A DNA stretch of 62,220 bases from Lampropedia hyalina DSM 16112 (GCF_900129055.1 NZ_FQUZ01000020.1:1-62220); one strand, 5' to 3'; shown: positions 9,159 through 18,478, counted from the first letter of the stretch. Numbers and translations: made by a program. Notes: generated by a model from the sequence alone, not told the origin.

Positions 9159-9551
9159 TCAGGCAGGCAACAGGGTTTGCCACTGCGCCACGGCCAGCCC
9201 GACGGTGACATGGCCTTGCCCTGCGGCATCCGTCCATTCCAGCACGGGCCGTTTGATGCTGCTGGGGTGCGCCAGCATCACCTGGATGGCCGATGCAGCA
9301 TCCTGCACCCCGGCCTGCACGGCGGCATCGAGGCCACGCCAGGTCGTGCCCTTGCGGTTGAGCAGCGGCTCCCAGCCCAGCGCGTCGCTCCAGCGGACGA
9401 GTTCGGCCTGGGTCGGTGGGGTTTTCTTGAAATCGCGGAAATGGTATGGCAGGCTATGGTCGGTGAGCCACTGGCGGGCTTTCTTGACGCTGTCGCAATT
9501 CGGAATGCCGTGCAGCGCGATGCTGGGGACAGAAGGTGTGCTGGAATTCAT
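9159..9551 (-). CDS. yffB: ArsC/Spx-related thioredoxin-fold protein, YffB type
   Basis: A 130 aa protein of the ArsC-like superfamily. The single active cysteine sits in GIPNCDSVKKARQWL, the hallmark of YffB proteins. The mid region FRDFKKTPPTQAELVRWSDALG and the closing YffB-like core are present. Arsenate reductase residues are incomplete, so arsenate reduction is not supported. A glutathione-linked thiol function is likely. The start is set at MNSSTPSVPSIALHG. It is first in an operon with the ABC exporter and bolA. Confidence 0.85.
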   Translation of the reverse strand: MNSSTPSVPSIALHGIPNCDSVKKARQWLTDHSLPYHFRDFKKTPPTQAELVRWSDALGWEPLLNRKGTTWRGLDAAVQAGVQDAASAIQVMLAHPSSIKRPVLEWTDAAGQGHVTVGLAVAQWQTLLPA

Positions 9552-9750
9552 GGCGGGGATTGTACGGTCAATGCCCCGCGCGATTGTTGCCCCTGCCGCA
9601 ACAGCCTGAACGGGTTTTGCAGACCTTCCCTGAAGCAACAAAAACGCATCTCATGCCTGTTGCCATATCCATAAGCATACAGACTGGTTACGCGTGGTTA
9701 AGCATTTGCAACGGCAGTGATTTGGCGCATACTGGCTCATCACCAGACGG

Positions 9751-9771
9751 CTTAGAACGTGTTTACGATCT
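9751..9771 (+). repeat. 21-bp dispersed repeat, copy 1
   Basis: CTTAGAACGTGTTTACGATCT matches CTTAGAACCTGTTCACGATCT at 55679-55699 at 19 of 21 positions. Both lie in short intergenic gaps. It resembles the end of an insertion sequence, but the family was not identified. Confidence 0.4.
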
Positions 9772-9813
9772 CATCCCGATGGGCTTTTTCTCCAGAACCC
9801 AGCGAGTCCCACC

Positions 9814-10281
9814 ATGCAAGGCAATCCCAAAGTCATCGACACCCTCAACGAACTGCTGCGCGGCGAACTGACCGCCCGCGACCAGTATTTCGTGCATTCG
9901 CGCAAGTATGAAGATCAGGGCTTCGTGAAGCTGTATGAACGCCTGAACCACGAGATGGAAGAGGAAACCCAGCACGCCGATGCGATTCTGCGCCGCATTC
10001 TGTTTCTGGAAGGCGAGCCAGACATGCGCCAGAAGCCCTTCCAGGCAGGCAAGACCGTGCCAGAGATGCTGCGCATCGATCTGGACACCGAATACGAGGT
10101 GCGTGCCAACCTGCAAAAAGCCATGCAGTTGTGCGAGAGCGAAGGCGACTTCGTGACCCGCGACATGCTGTTGCAGCAACTGCGCGACACCGAGGAAGAC
10201 CACGCCTACTGGCTGGAAAAGCAACTGGGCCTGATCGAGAAAATCGGCCTGCAAAGCTACCTGCAATCGCAGTCCGAATAA
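9814..10281 (+). CDS. bfr: Bacterioferritin, lacking the heme-ligand Met52
   Basis: A 155 aa ferritin-fold iron storage protein. The di-iron ligands are present: Glu18, Glu51, His54, Glu93 (shifted by one from E. coli Glu94), Glu126 and His129. The segment LFLEGEP and the C-terminal GLQSYLQSQ are typical of Bfr. The residue that normally binds heme between subunits, Met52, is Thr52 (EETQHAD). The protein could be a heme-free subunit or a partner of a second Bfr. It stands alone with a strong terminator after it. Confidence 0.93.
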   Translation: MQGNPKVIDTLNELLRGELTARDQYFVHSRKYEDQGFVKLYERLNHEMEEETQHADAILRRILFLEGEPDMRQKPFQAGKTVPEMLRIDLDTEYEVRANLQKAMQLCESEGDFVTRDMLLQQLRDTEEDHAYWLEKQLGLIEKIGLQSYLQSQSE

Positions 10282-10343
10282 GCGGCATGAGCGGCTCCAG
10301 GGCATTGAGCATGCCCTTGCCCATCAGATTTTCCTTCCCTTGG

Positions 10344-10378
10344 GGCGTGAAGCAGCCATCTGCCTCACGCCATTTTTT
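10344..10378 (+). terminator. Rho-independent terminator of bfr
   Basis: GGCGTGA (10344-10350) pairs with TCACGCC (10365-10371), extended by an inner GCAG/CTGC stem. A run of six T follows. It lies 62 bp after the bfr stop and before the convergent MDR gene. Confidence 0.88.
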
Positions 10379-10407
10379 GTTATTGGTATTCGGGGTGCAG
10401 CACGCGC

Positions 10408-11424
10408 TCAATCAAAACCACCCAGCGTGATTTTGCCAATGGCCTGTCCGCTCTCCAGCAGCGCGTGTGCCCGGCGCAGGTTCGCGGCGTTGATAGGCCC
10501 CAGCGACTGGGTACGGGTGGTTTTGATGCGCCCTTGATCGGCCAGTTCGGCCACGTTGCGCAGAATCTCCTGCTGGCGGGTCATGTCGGCTGTTGCCAGC
10601 AGGGAGCGGGTGAACATGAACTCCCAGTGGATCGACAGGCTCTTGCGCTTGAGCGCAACGATGTCGAGTGACTGGGGATCGTCGATCAGTGCGATGCGCC
10701 CTTGCGCAGCGATCAAGTCCACGATGTCTGCCAGATACCCGTCGGTGTGCGTGGTGGAAAACACGAAAGCGGGTGCGCCCAGGCCCAGTGCCTCGACCTG
10801 CGGTGCCAGCGGCTGGCGGTGGTCGATGACATGGTGCGCGCCACATTGGCGCACCCATGCCTGCGTCTGCGGGCGAGACGCGGTGGCGATCACCGTCAGA
10901 TCCGTCAGGGCACGCGCCAACTGGACGGTGATGGAGCCAACCCCGCCCGCCCCGCCAATCACCACAATGGCATGGGCTGCACCTGCCACGGGTTGCGCAA
11001 CCCGAAGGCGGTCGAACAGCATTTCCCAGGCCGTGAGTGCGGTCAGCGGCAGTGCTGCGGCATCTTCGTCGCCCAGCGTTTGCGGCGCATGGGAGACGAT
11101 GCGGGCATCCACTGCCTGCACTTCGGCGTAGCAACCCGGGCGGTCGATGGCCCCGGCGTAGAACACCCGATCGCCCGGCCTGAAGCCAGTGACACGGGAG
11201 CCGACCGACCGCACCTGGCCCACGGCATCCCAGCCCAGGATGCGCCAGGTGCCCGGCGCGGGCTGCGCCGAGGCGCGCACCTTGGTGTCTGCCGGATTGA
11301 CGGCAATGGCCTGCACCTCGACCAGCAGATCGTGCTCCCCGAATGCGGGTTCGGGCAGGGTGAGATCGACCAGCGATCCGGGTTCGGAAATGGGCAAGGG
11401 TTGATTGAAACCGACGGCTTTCAT
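10408..11424 (-). CDS. Zinc-binding-type alcohol dehydrogenase / quinone oxidoreductase family protein
   Basis: A 338 aa medium-chain dehydrogenase/reductase, NADPH:quinone oxidoreductase-like. The GroES-like N-terminal fold (LVEVQAIAVNPADTKVR) is followed by a Rossmann motif VIGGAGGVGSITVQLA. No structural-zinc cysteine cluster is seen, so it belongs to the zinc-free branch. The start is MKAVGFNQPLPI. It is divergent from an HxlR-type regulator 105 bp away. That arrangement is common for electrophile- or quinone-responsive oxidoreductases, so control by that regulator is inferred. Confidence 0.9.
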   Translation of the reverse strand: MKAVGFNQPLPISEPGSLVDLTLPEPAFGEHDLLVEVQAIAVNPADTKVRASAQPAPGTWRILGWDAVGQVRSVGSRVTGFRPGDRVFYAGAIDRPGCYAEVQAVDARIVSHAPQTLGDEDAAALPLTALTAWEMLFDRLRVAQPVAGAAHAIVVIGGAGGVGSITVQLARALTDLTVIATASRPQTQAWVRQCGAHHVIDHRQPLAPQVEALGLGAPAFVFSTTHTDGYLADIVDLIAAQGRIALIDDPQSLDIVALKRKSLSIHWEFMFTRSLLATADMTRQQEILRNVAELADQGRIKTTRTQSLGPINAANLRRAHALLESGQAIGKITLGGFD

Positions 11425-11529
11425 GGCGTACTCCATTCGTGAATAATGCACGCGATTGTTGCTGCTATTGTCGATTTACGTAAGAACGCACATACTTTGC
11501 ATATAGTGTCACAAAAGGTACCACCCCCT

Positions 11530-11916
11530 ATGCCCCGCATTCCCCACCCCAATTTCCATTGCGCCGCAGGCTGCACGGTCGAGGCCACGCTCACGCTGAT
11601 TGGCGGCAAGTGGAAAGGCGTGATCCTGTATCGCCTGCTCACCGAACAGGTGCTGCGTTTCAACGAGCTGCGCCGCCTGCTGCCCAATATCACACAGCGC
11701 ATGCTCACCCATCAGTTGCGCGAGCTGGAAGGCGACGGCCTCATCGCCCGCAAGGTCTATCCCGAAGTGCCGCCGAAGGTGGAATACCGGCTGACGGACT
11801 ATGGACAGACGCTGGCCCCCGTCATCCACGCATTGAAGGCCTGGGGCGATGCCCATGTCGATAGGCACACAGCGGCAGTGCCGTCAGCCACTGTGGTGCC
11901 CCGCATTCAACCTTGA
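11530..11916 (+). CDS. HxlR/DUF24 family transcriptional regulator
   Basis: A 128 aa winged-helix regulator. The family core [23 protein letters not shown] is followed by the recognition helix region [25 protein letters not shown]. Two cysteines lie near the N-terminus (HCAAGC). HxlR members such as YodB and QorR use an N-terminal cysteine to sense quinones or oxidants. The start at [11 protein letters not shown] fits the family length. It is divergent from the MDR oxidoreductase, its likely target. Its 3' end overlaps the convergent aldehyde dehydrogenase gene by 10 bp. Confidence 0.92.
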   Translation: MPRIPHPNFHCAAGCTVEATLTLIGGKWKGVILYRLLTEQVLRFNELRRLLPNITQRMLTHQLRELEGDGLIARKVYPEVPPKVEYRLTDYGQTLAPVIHALKAWGDAHVDRHTAAVPSATVVPRIQP

Positions 11917-13337
11917 GGCAGCAGCAGGGCCTTGGCTTCCAGGAATTCTTGCAGGCCGTGTACGCCACCTTCACGGCCATAGCCGGACTGCTTGAATCCG
12001 CCGAACGGTGCGCTGCGGTTGAAGGCCCCGCCATTGATGTGGATTTGCCCGGTGCGGATGCGCCGCGCCACGGCGATGGCTTCGTCGTCGCTGGCGGCCC
12101 AGACGGCTCCGCCCAGTCCGTAGTCGGTGTCGTTGGCCAGTGCAACGGCTTCGTCGGTATCGCGGTAGGTGAGCACGGCCAGCACGGGGCCGAAGACTTC
12201 CTCGCGGGCTATGCGGCTGTCCGGGCGCACCTTGAAGGCATGGGGCCAGACGAAGTAGCCGCCCTGGGGTGCATCAGCCACGCCTGCTTCGGAACGGGCA
12301 ATCAGTTCGTCGCCGTCATCCTGTGCCACTTGCAGGTATTGCTGCACCCGCACCTGCTGTGCGGCACTGATGAGCGGCCCCAGGCGCACATCGTCGCGCC
12401 AGGCAGAACCCACGCTCAGGCGGGAGATGGCAGCTTGCAGCAGCGGCACGATGGCGGGGTAATCGTCTTCATGGACGATCAGGCGGGTATGTGCCGAGCA
12501 GGTCTGGCCGGTGTTGAGCATGCACTCGCCCACGCTGGCCTTGATGGCTTTTTCCAGATTCGCGCCGCGCAGCACCACGCTGGCGGATTTGCCACCCAGC
12601 TCCAGTGCCACGCGCTTGACTCCCTGGCTGGCGAGTTCCGCCACGCGCTGGCCCGCGCGGGTGGAGCCGGTGAAGCTGACCATGTTCGTCTGCGGATGCC
12701 GCACCAGTGTTTCGCCCACTACGTCGCCCCGGCCATTGACCAGGTTGAAGACCCCGGCGGGCAGGCCGGCTTCGTGAATCGCCTCGGCCAGAATCAGTGC
12801 GTTGAGCGGGGCGACCTCGCTGGGCTTGAGCACCACGGTGCAGCCTGCGGCCAATGCCGGGGCCATCTTCAGCACGATCTGGCTGAGCGGGTAATTCCAC
12901 GGTGTGATGGCCACCACCACGCCCACGGCTTCCTGAACGATGAGCGCGTTGCCGCTGCGCTCTTCCCATGCAAAACCCTGGCGCAGAATGTTGGCGTATT
13001 CCTGCACGACGGCAATCGGTGACTGCACCTGAATGCGGCGCGTCTGCACAATCGGCATGCCCACCTCGGCGGTGATGGCCTGCGTCAGAGCTTCCTCGCG
13101 TGCCTGCAAGCCCTGGGCGATACACTCGAGCCACTGTGCCCGTTCGGCAGGTGGGGTGGCATTCCAGGCAGGCCATGCGGCGGCGGCGGCCTCGATGGCC
13201 TGCTCGGCCTCCTGCGCCAGCCCGGAGGGGATGGATGCAATCACTTCGCCGGTGCTGGAATCGTGCACCTCGTGGGTGTCCGTACCCTGGGCGGTTTGCC
13301 ATTGGCCGTTGATGTAATGTCGGGTGTGGTGCTGCAT
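11907..13337 (-). CDS. NAD(P)-dependent aldehyde dehydrogenase
   Basis: A 476 aa ALDH superfamily enzyme that oxidises an aldehyde to the acid. Conserved parts are PWNYPL, the catalytic Glu in [22 protein letters not shown], the catalytic Cys in [12 protein letters not shown], and [13 protein letters not shown]. It is closest in feel to broad-specificity ALDHs of the YcbD/AldA class. The substrate is not predictable. The start is [13 protein letters not shown]. It converges on the HxlR gene and is followed upstream by an unrelated operon. Confidence 0.93.
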   Translation of the reverse strand: MQHHTRHYINGQWQTAQGTDTHEVHDSSTGEVIASIPSGLAQEAEQAIEAAAAAWPAWNATPPAERAQWLECIAQGLQAREEALTQAITAEVGMPIVQTRRIQVQSPIAVVQEYANILRQGFAWEERSGNALIVQEAVGVVVAITPWNYPLSQIVLKMAPALAAGCTVVLKPSEVAPLNALILAEAIHEAGLPAGVFNLVNGRGDVVGETLVRHPQTNMVSFTGSTRAGQRVAELASQGVKRVALELGGKSASVVLRGANLEKAIKASVGECMLNTGQTCSAHTRLIVHEDDYPAIVPLLQAAISRLSVGSAWRDDVRLGPLISAAQQVRVQQYLQVAQDDGDELIARSEAGVADAPQGGYFVWPHAFKVRPDSRIAREEVFGPVLAVLTYRDTDEAVALANDTDYGLGGAVWAASDDEAIAVARRIRTGQIHINGGAFNRSAPFGGFKQSGYGREGGVHGLQEFLEAKALLLPQG

Positions 13338-13414
13338 GGCGGGTCTCCTGGGTTGTGTGATACGGTTTGAATGCTGCTGATTGTCGCGTCTGGCCGTCAT
13401 GGGCACGGCATTCC

Positions 13415-14458
13415 TTACAAATGCCCCCACACCAGCAGCGCGTCACGCCCCTGGGTTTGCAGGCTGACGGTCGCGCCCACCGGCAGGCTGACTTTCGTTG
13501 GGACATGGCCAAACGGCAGATTGGTGAGCACCGGTACGCCCAGCCGCTCGCGCAAGCCCTGCACCACCGTGTCCAGTTTGAAGCCGCGATCCTGCGGCAC
13601 GCGCTGGTAGTCGGTGAACTGCCCCAGCACGATGGCTCGCTGTTTCTGCAACACCCCGGCCATCTCCAACTGGATCAACATGCGTTCGATGCGGTAGGGA
13701 TGCTCGGCCACGTCTTCCAGAAACAGCACGCCGCCTTCCACGTCCGGCCAGTACGGCGTGCCCAGCAGCGACACCAGCACGGCCAGATTGCCCCCCCACA
13801 GCCGTGCATCTTCGATCAGCAGGTCGGGTTGCACCGGCGCGCCCTTGGCCGCCTTGCCCAATCGCCAGCCCGTGCCTTCGCCCTGACGGTAGAGCAGGTC
13901 TTCCAGACAGGCCAGCGTGATTTCGTCGGGTTCTTCGCTGGTTCCCAGATCCACGCCCAGCGCGGCCCCGGCCCAGGTGATGCGTCCGGTCTGGCGCAGC
14001 ACGGCCAACTGGAATGCCGTGAAGTCGCTGAAGCCCACATACTGCAAACCACCATCGATGGCCTGCGCAATCGCGGCATAGTCCAGATGCGGCAGCAAGC
14101 GGCTCAGCCCATAGCCACCCCGGCTGATGAGGGCCACATCCGCACCGCTGGCGGTGGCACGCGCCACGGCTTGCAGGCGGGTGGCATCGTCCCCGGCAAA
14201 GCGGGTGTGGCGCGCCAGCGCGGCCTCATCCACTTCCACCTGATGGCCCAATGCCGTCAAACGCCGAATGCCGCGCCGGAAGGCAGCTTTGTCCTGCACG
14301 GCCCCCGATGGCGAATAGACGTAGATGCGCCTGACCGCATCCTGCGCATGGTCATGGGCATGGCAGCCACAGGTGGCACAGCCATCGTGGTGGGCATGGC
14401 TTTCGTGCGCGTGATGTGCGTGATCGTGGTCGTCGGGAGAAGGCGTGGCGTGGTGCAT
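13415..14458 (-). CDS. ldcA: LD-carboxypeptidase (LdcA/MccF family) with His/Cys-rich N-terminus
   Basis: A 347 aa serine peptidase that removes the terminal D-Ala from muramoyl tetrapeptides during murein recycling. The nucleophile Ser is in VGFSDFTAFQ. Other family blocks are SRGGYGLSRLLPHLD, RLWGGNLAVLVSLLGTPY, FLEDVAEHPYRIERML and LPFGHVPTK. The first 40 or so residues form an unusual metal-binding-like stretch: many His, with Cys-x-x-Cys-x-Cys in DGCATCGCHAHDHAQD. The start at MHHATPSPDDHD avoids a long upstream extension that overlaps tadA. It follows the TadA fusion gene by 31 bp. Confidence 0.9.
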   Translation of the reverse strand: MHHATPSPDDHDHAHHAHESHAHHDGCATCGCHAHDHAQDAVRRIYVYSPSGAVQDKAAFRRGIRRLTALGHQVEVDEAALARHTRFAGDDATRLQAVARATASGADVALISRGGYGLSRLLPHLDYAAIAQAIDGGLQYVGFSDFTAFQLAVLRQTGRITWAGAALGVDLGTSEEPDEITLACLEDLLYRQGEGTGWRLGKAAKGAPVQPDLLIEDARLWGGNLAVLVSLLGTPYWPDVEGGVLFLEDVAEHPYRIERMLIQLEMAGVLQKQRAIVLGQFTDYQRVPQDRGFKLDTVVQGLRERLGVPVLTNLPFGHVPTKVSLPVGATVSLQTQGRDALLVWGHL

Positions 14459-14489
14459 GGCGGGAAGAAAGAGGTGAGAAAAGCCGATG

Positions 14490-15827
14490 TCACCGCCCGC
14501 AGAGTGCATGGGCGGCAGCCAGCAGATTGTGCCAGACGGTGCCTGCGTTGCGGTCTGATGGCAACGACCACACAGGCACGCGGGCATCGGACTGCGCCGC
14601 TGTGCTGGCAAACCAGCCAGACAATGACCGGGGGCCAGCCAGATGCCCGGCATCGGGGAATGGCGCATTCAGCCAGGCCCAGGCCATCGGATCGGTCTGC
14701 TGTGCGGCATCGGGCAGCCACTGGCGCAGCGGCTGGCTCCAGTCGGGGCATTTGCCGCACTGGGCCAGTGCCTGCATCCACCGCTGGCTGGCGACCGGCA
14801 GGCTCCAGCCCCCATCGGCAGACCATTCGATTTCCGGCGAATCGCGCAGCAGTACACCGGCCACGGCATCGGCCACTGCGGGATGCCGCGCCAAAGCCAA
14901 CGCCAGCGGCAGATTCAACCCCTGCGCCAGCAGCACCACAGGCCGACCAGGCTGGCGCAGCGGGTGCGTACAGAGCCACTGCGCCAGCAGCTCCCCATGC
15001 ACGGCAGGCGTGTGCCAGGCCATCTTCTTGGGCTTGTCACTGCGTCCCCAGCCCGGCAGGTCGGGCGCAAGTGCGGGCACTCCCGCCTGCGCGGCCACGT
15101 CCAGCAACTCGTGCCAGTACGCACCCCAGTGCCACAGCGGATGCAGGCACAGCAGCAGCGGAACATCCGCGTCAGACACAGCATGATTGTCCAGCCAGTG
15201 CAGGCGCAGCCCCTGCAAGGCTGGTGCATCGGTGGCATCGGTGTAATGGCCTTCGGGGGCAGGCGGATCGCCACAGGAAAAACAGCGTGCGGGTGTGCGC
15301 AGCGCATCGTCGCGCAAGGCATTCTGGCGTTGTTGCTGCTGGTTGCGCTGGCGTTGCGTGGCAAAGAAGCCTTGCATCAGCGCGGCGCATTCATCGGCCA
15401 GCACGCCACCGGCAATCTGCGTGTGATGGTTCAGGGTGGAATTGGCATACAGGTTCAGCACCGAACCAGCCGCACCCATCTTGGGTTCGGCACAGCCGTA
15501 AACCACCTGCCGCAAACGGGCCTGAAATACCGCCCCGCTGCACATGCTGCACGGCTCCACGGTGACGTACAGACTGCAATCGTGCAGGCGATGGTTGCCC
15601 AGCTGCCGCGCCGCCGCCCGCAAGGCCAGCACCTCGGCATGGGCACTGGGGTCGTGGTCGGCCAGCGTGCGGTTGTGCGCCTGTGCCAGCAAGACATCCC
15701 CCTCGGGGCCGTGTTGCACCACCACTGCCCCCACGGGAACCTCCCCGGCCGCAGCCGCCTCCCGTGCCTGTTGCAAGGCAAGGCGCATCCAGTGGACATG
15801 GCGGGAGTCATCAGCAGGAGTGAACAT
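14490..15827 (-). CDS. tadA: tRNA(adenine34) deaminase TadA fused to an alpha/beta hydrolase-like domain
   Basis: A 445 aa fusion. Residues 1-165 are TadA, which makes inosine at the wobble position of tRNA-Arg(ACG). The zinc site is HAE (63-65) with PCSMC (92-96). A Gln/Arg-rich linker (about 158-170) leads to residues 200-445, an alpha/beta hydrolase fold resembling haloalkane dehalogenases: LLLCLHPLWHW, APDLPGWGRSDKP. The nucleophile elbow reads AQGLN, with Gly303 where Asp or Ser belongs, so this domain is probably not a hydrolase. Standalone TadA is about 160-180 aa. The start is MFTPADDSRHVHWM. Confidence 0.92.
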   Translation of the reverse strand: MFTPADDSRHVHWMRLALQQAREAAAAGEVPVGAVVVQHGPEGDVLLAQAHNRTLADHDPSAHAEVLALRAAARQLGNHRLHDCSLYVTVEPCSMCSGAVFQARLRQVVYGCAEPKMGAAGSVLNLYANSTLNHHTQIAGGVLADECAALMQGFFATQRQRNQQQQRQNALRDDALRTPARCFSCGDPPAPEGHYTDATDAPALQGLRLHWLDNHAVSDADVPLLLCLHPLWHWGAYWHELLDVAAQAGVPALAPDLPGWGRSDKPKKMAWHTPAVHGELLAQWLCTHPLRQPGRPVVLLAQGLNLPLALALARHPAVADAVAGVLLRDSPEIEWSADGGWSLPVASQRWMQALAQCGKCPDWSQPLRQWLPDAAQQTDPMAWAWLNAPFPDAGHLAGPRSLSGWFASTAAQSDARVPVWSLPSDRNAGTVWHNLLAAAHALCGR

Positions 15828-15962
15828 GGCAAGAATTATCCCACCGCGCTGGCGACTGCTGTACAGGGGTTTGCCAACCAATCCAAGGGTTTCTACCGAC
15901 GAAACACCCCGTCAAAACCAATGGCCTTTTAGAATTTCATCCGCGCAACCCAAGGAGAAACC

Positions 15963-17252
15963 GTGAATTTCTTGCAGGACTTTTTCAACGACCAATCCAC
16001 CGCCGTCCAAATGGCCATCGGCCTGGCCTTGCTGCTGGCAGCCGCATTCCTGACCCGCTTCGTGCTGGCCGTCACCTGGAAGCGCATGATGGCGCGTCTG
16101 CGCGAACGGCTGGATACGCGGCTGACGCACACCTTTCTGGACGACCGCATCCTCACCCGCGTCACCAAGATCACCCCCTCCGTGGTGGTGCAACTGGGGG
16201 TGGGACTGGTGCCGCATCTGCCCGCCGGGCCGCTCAATGCAATTGGCAATATCGCTTTCGCCTTCACCACTTTTCATCTGGTGCGCACCCTCACGACCAC
16301 GCTGAACGTGGTGCTGGAGAAAAGCCAGCACTACGACGACACTTCGGCCAAGTTCCGTTCACTCAAAAGCACCTTCCAGCTCATCAACATCATGCTGTAC
16401 GCCGGTGGCGTGGTGGTCATCATCGCCGCGCTGCTGGACCGTTCACCGCTGATCGTGCTCTCGGGCATGGGGGCCATGTCGGCGGTGCTGATGCTGGTCT
16501 TCAAGGACACCATCCTGTCATTCACGGCAGGCGTGCTGATCTCCTCCAACGACATGCTGCGCGTGGGCGACTGGATCGAAATGCCCCAGGCCGGGGCCGA
16601 TGGTGCGGTCATCGACATCGCGCTGCACACCATCAAGGTGCAGAACTGGGACAAGACCATCACCACCATCCCGACCTGGAAGCTGGTGTCGGAGAGCTAC
16701 AAGAACTGGCGCGGCATGCAGGAGTCGGGTGGGCGGCGTATCAAGCGATCCATCCGCATCGATGCAGGCACAGTGCGCTTTCTCACGCCGGAAGAAGTGC
16801 AGCAGTTTCGCCAGATCGCACTGTTGCGCCCCTATCTGGACGAAAAAATCACTGCCGTGCGTGCCAGCAACGTCCAGCTCCAGCACAGCCTGGGCGACCT
16901 GGCCGAACTGGGAGCCAACCGGCGGCGGCTGACCAACATCGGCACCTTCCGCGCCTACGCGCTGGCCTATCTGAAAAAGCACCCCGGCATCCACCAGGAC
17001 ATGCTGCTGATGGTGCGGCAAATGGAACCCACGCCCGAAGGCATTCCCATGGAGCTGTACTGCTTCACCAACACCACCATCTGGGCGGGCTATGAAGGCA
17101 TTCAGGGCGACGTGTTCGACCACCTGCTGGCCATCCTGCCGGAGCTGGGGTTGCGCACCTTCCAGAACCCCAGCGGCACGGACATGCGCACGGCATTGGC
17201 TGACCTCAAGGCAGCGAGCCAGCCACAGGCCACTGCCAGCGCAGCCGACTGA
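15963..17252 (+). CDS. MscS-family mechanosensitive channel (YbdG-like)
   Basis: A 429 aa inner-membrane channel that opens under membrane tension. Several hydrophobic helices lie within residues 15-190. The MscS core follows: GMGAMSAVLMLVFKDTILSFTAGVLIS, then the beta domain entry RVGDWIEMPQAGADGAVIDIALHTIKVQNWD. The long C-terminal cytoplasmic part is typical of YbdG/MscM. It is transcribed away from tadA, with 135 bp between the two starts, and its stop is 9 bp from the convergent zapE stop. Confidence 0.93.
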   Translation: MNFLQDFFNDQSTAVQMAIGLALLLAAAFLTRFVLAVTWKRMMARLRERLDTRLTHTFLDDRILTRVTKITPSVVVQLGVGLVPHLPAGPLNAIGNIAFAFTTFHLVRTLTTTLNVVLEKSQHYDDTSAKFRSLKSTFQLINIMLYAGGVVVIIAALLDRSPLIVLSGMGAMSAVLMLVFKDTILSFTAGVLISSNDMLRVGDWIEMPQAGADGAVIDIALHTIKVQNWDKTITTIPTWKLVSESYKNWRGMQESGGRRIKRSIRIDAGTVRFLTPEEVQQFRQIALLRPYLDEKITAVRASNVQLQHSLGDLAELGANRRRLTNIGTFRAYALAYLKKHPGIHQDMLLMVRQMEPTPEGIPMELYCFTNTTIWAGYEGIQGDVFDHLLAILPELGLRTFQNPSGTDMRTALADLKAASQPQATASAAD

Positions 17253-17261
17253 TGCCCTGGC

Positions 17262-18359
17262 TCAGGTCAGCGAAGTGTCCACCAGCCTGCGCTCCAGCGA
17301 CAGGTATTCCTGCGACTGCATTTCGTTCAGGCGCGAGACGGTACGCGGAAACTCGTGCGCCAGCGGCCCTTCGGTGTAGAGCTGTTCGGGCGGCACGGCG
17401 GCCGAAATGATGAGCTTGACGTGGCGGTCGTACAGCACGTCCACCAGCAACGTGAAACGCCGCGCCTCGGATGCCAGCGCGATAGGCATGTGCGGCACGT
17501 CGCTGAGCAGCACAGTGTGGCACTGGTTGGAAATTTCCAGATAGTCGTTCTGCGAGCGCGGGCCGCCACAGAGTTGCTTGAAATCGAACCAGATCACGCC
17601 TGCGGCACGGCGGCGGGCAGGAATGGTGCGCGATTCGATGCGGAATTCCGGCGGTTCGTCACTGGCGGCTGCCAGGCTCTCAAAAGCTTCGGTCATGGCC
17701 ACATCGGCCTGTGGGCCATTGGGGCAGTGGTAGAGCTGCACATGCTCCAGCGCGCGGCGGCGGTAGTCGGTGCCGTTATCGACGTTGATGACTTCCATGC
17801 GCTGGTTCAGCAAGGCAATGGCAGGCAGGATGCGGTCGCGGTGCAGGCCGTTGGGGTAAAGGCCATCGGGCGTGAAGTTGGAAGTGGTGACAAACCCCAC
17901 GCCATTGTCGAACAGGGCCAGCAGCAGGCGATACAGAATCATGGCATCGGTGATGTCCGCCACATGGAACTCGTCAAAACAGATCAGCTTGTAGCGTTTG
18001 GCGATTTTCGCGCCCAGCACGTCCAGCGGGTTCTCGATGCCCTGCAACACTTGCAGTTCCTTGTGTACCTCGCGCATGAACTCATGAAAGTGCAGCCGCA
18101 CCTTGCGCTTGATGGGCACTTCCTGAAAAAAGCACTCCATCAAAAAGCTCTTGCCCCGCCCCACCCCGCCATACATGTACACGCCCTGGGGAATATCCGG
18201 GTGGTTGAGCCATTTTTTCAGGCGGTTGGAGCGTTTGCTTTTGTAGGCTCCCCATTCGTCGGCGCACCGCTGCAAGGCAGCCACGGCGCGCAACTGGGCG
18301 GGGTCGGGCTGGTAGCCTTTGTCCTGCAAGACGGCGTAATAGGCGGTTTCAACGCTCAT
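17262..18359 (-). CDS. zapE: Cell division protein ZapE (AFG1-like ATPase)
   Basis: A 365 aa AFG1/ZapE ATPase that acts at the division site on Z-ring stability. The Walker A is GGVGRGKSFLM and the Walker B is KLICFDEFHVADITDAM. Sensor regions TTSNFTPDGLYPNGLHRDRILPAI and the C-terminal LSDVPHMPIALASEARRF are characteristic. The length is usual for proteobacteria. It is monocistronic. In many Comamonadaceae zapE follows lpd and the 2-oxoglutarate dehydrogenase genes, which are not present here. Confidence 0.95.
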   Translation of the reverse strand: MSVETAYYAVLQDKGYQPDPAQLRAVAALQRCADEWGAYKSKRSNRLKKWLNHPDIPQGVYMYGGVGRGKSFLMECFFQEVPIKRKVRLHFHEFMREVHKELQVLQGIENPLDVLGAKIAKRYKLICFDEFHVADITDAMILYRLLLALFDNGVGFVTTSNFTPDGLYPNGLHRDRILPAIALLNQRMEVINVDNGTDYRRRALEHVQLYHCPNGPQADVAMTEAFESLAAASDEPPEFRIESRTIPARRRAAGVIWFDFKQLCGGPRSQNDYLEISNQCHTVLLSDVPHMPIALASEARRFTLLVDVLYDRHVKLIISAAVPPEQLYTEGPLAHEFPRTVSRLNEMQSQEYLSLERRLVDTSLT

Positions 18360-18478
18360 GTGGGTATGTCCCCCGGTTTTCTGTTTGGTGTGTGGTGATG
18401 GGTGGCCTGCCCGGCACAGTGCGGGTGTGGTTGCGGCGTTTATAACGCAAATTTACCCACCACACAGCCTGCGACAGC

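Noticed and set aside
9159-9551. yffB as an arsenate reductase
   Set aside because: Only the single Cys of the YffB type is visible. The arginine triad of ArsC is not, and no ars genes are nearby.
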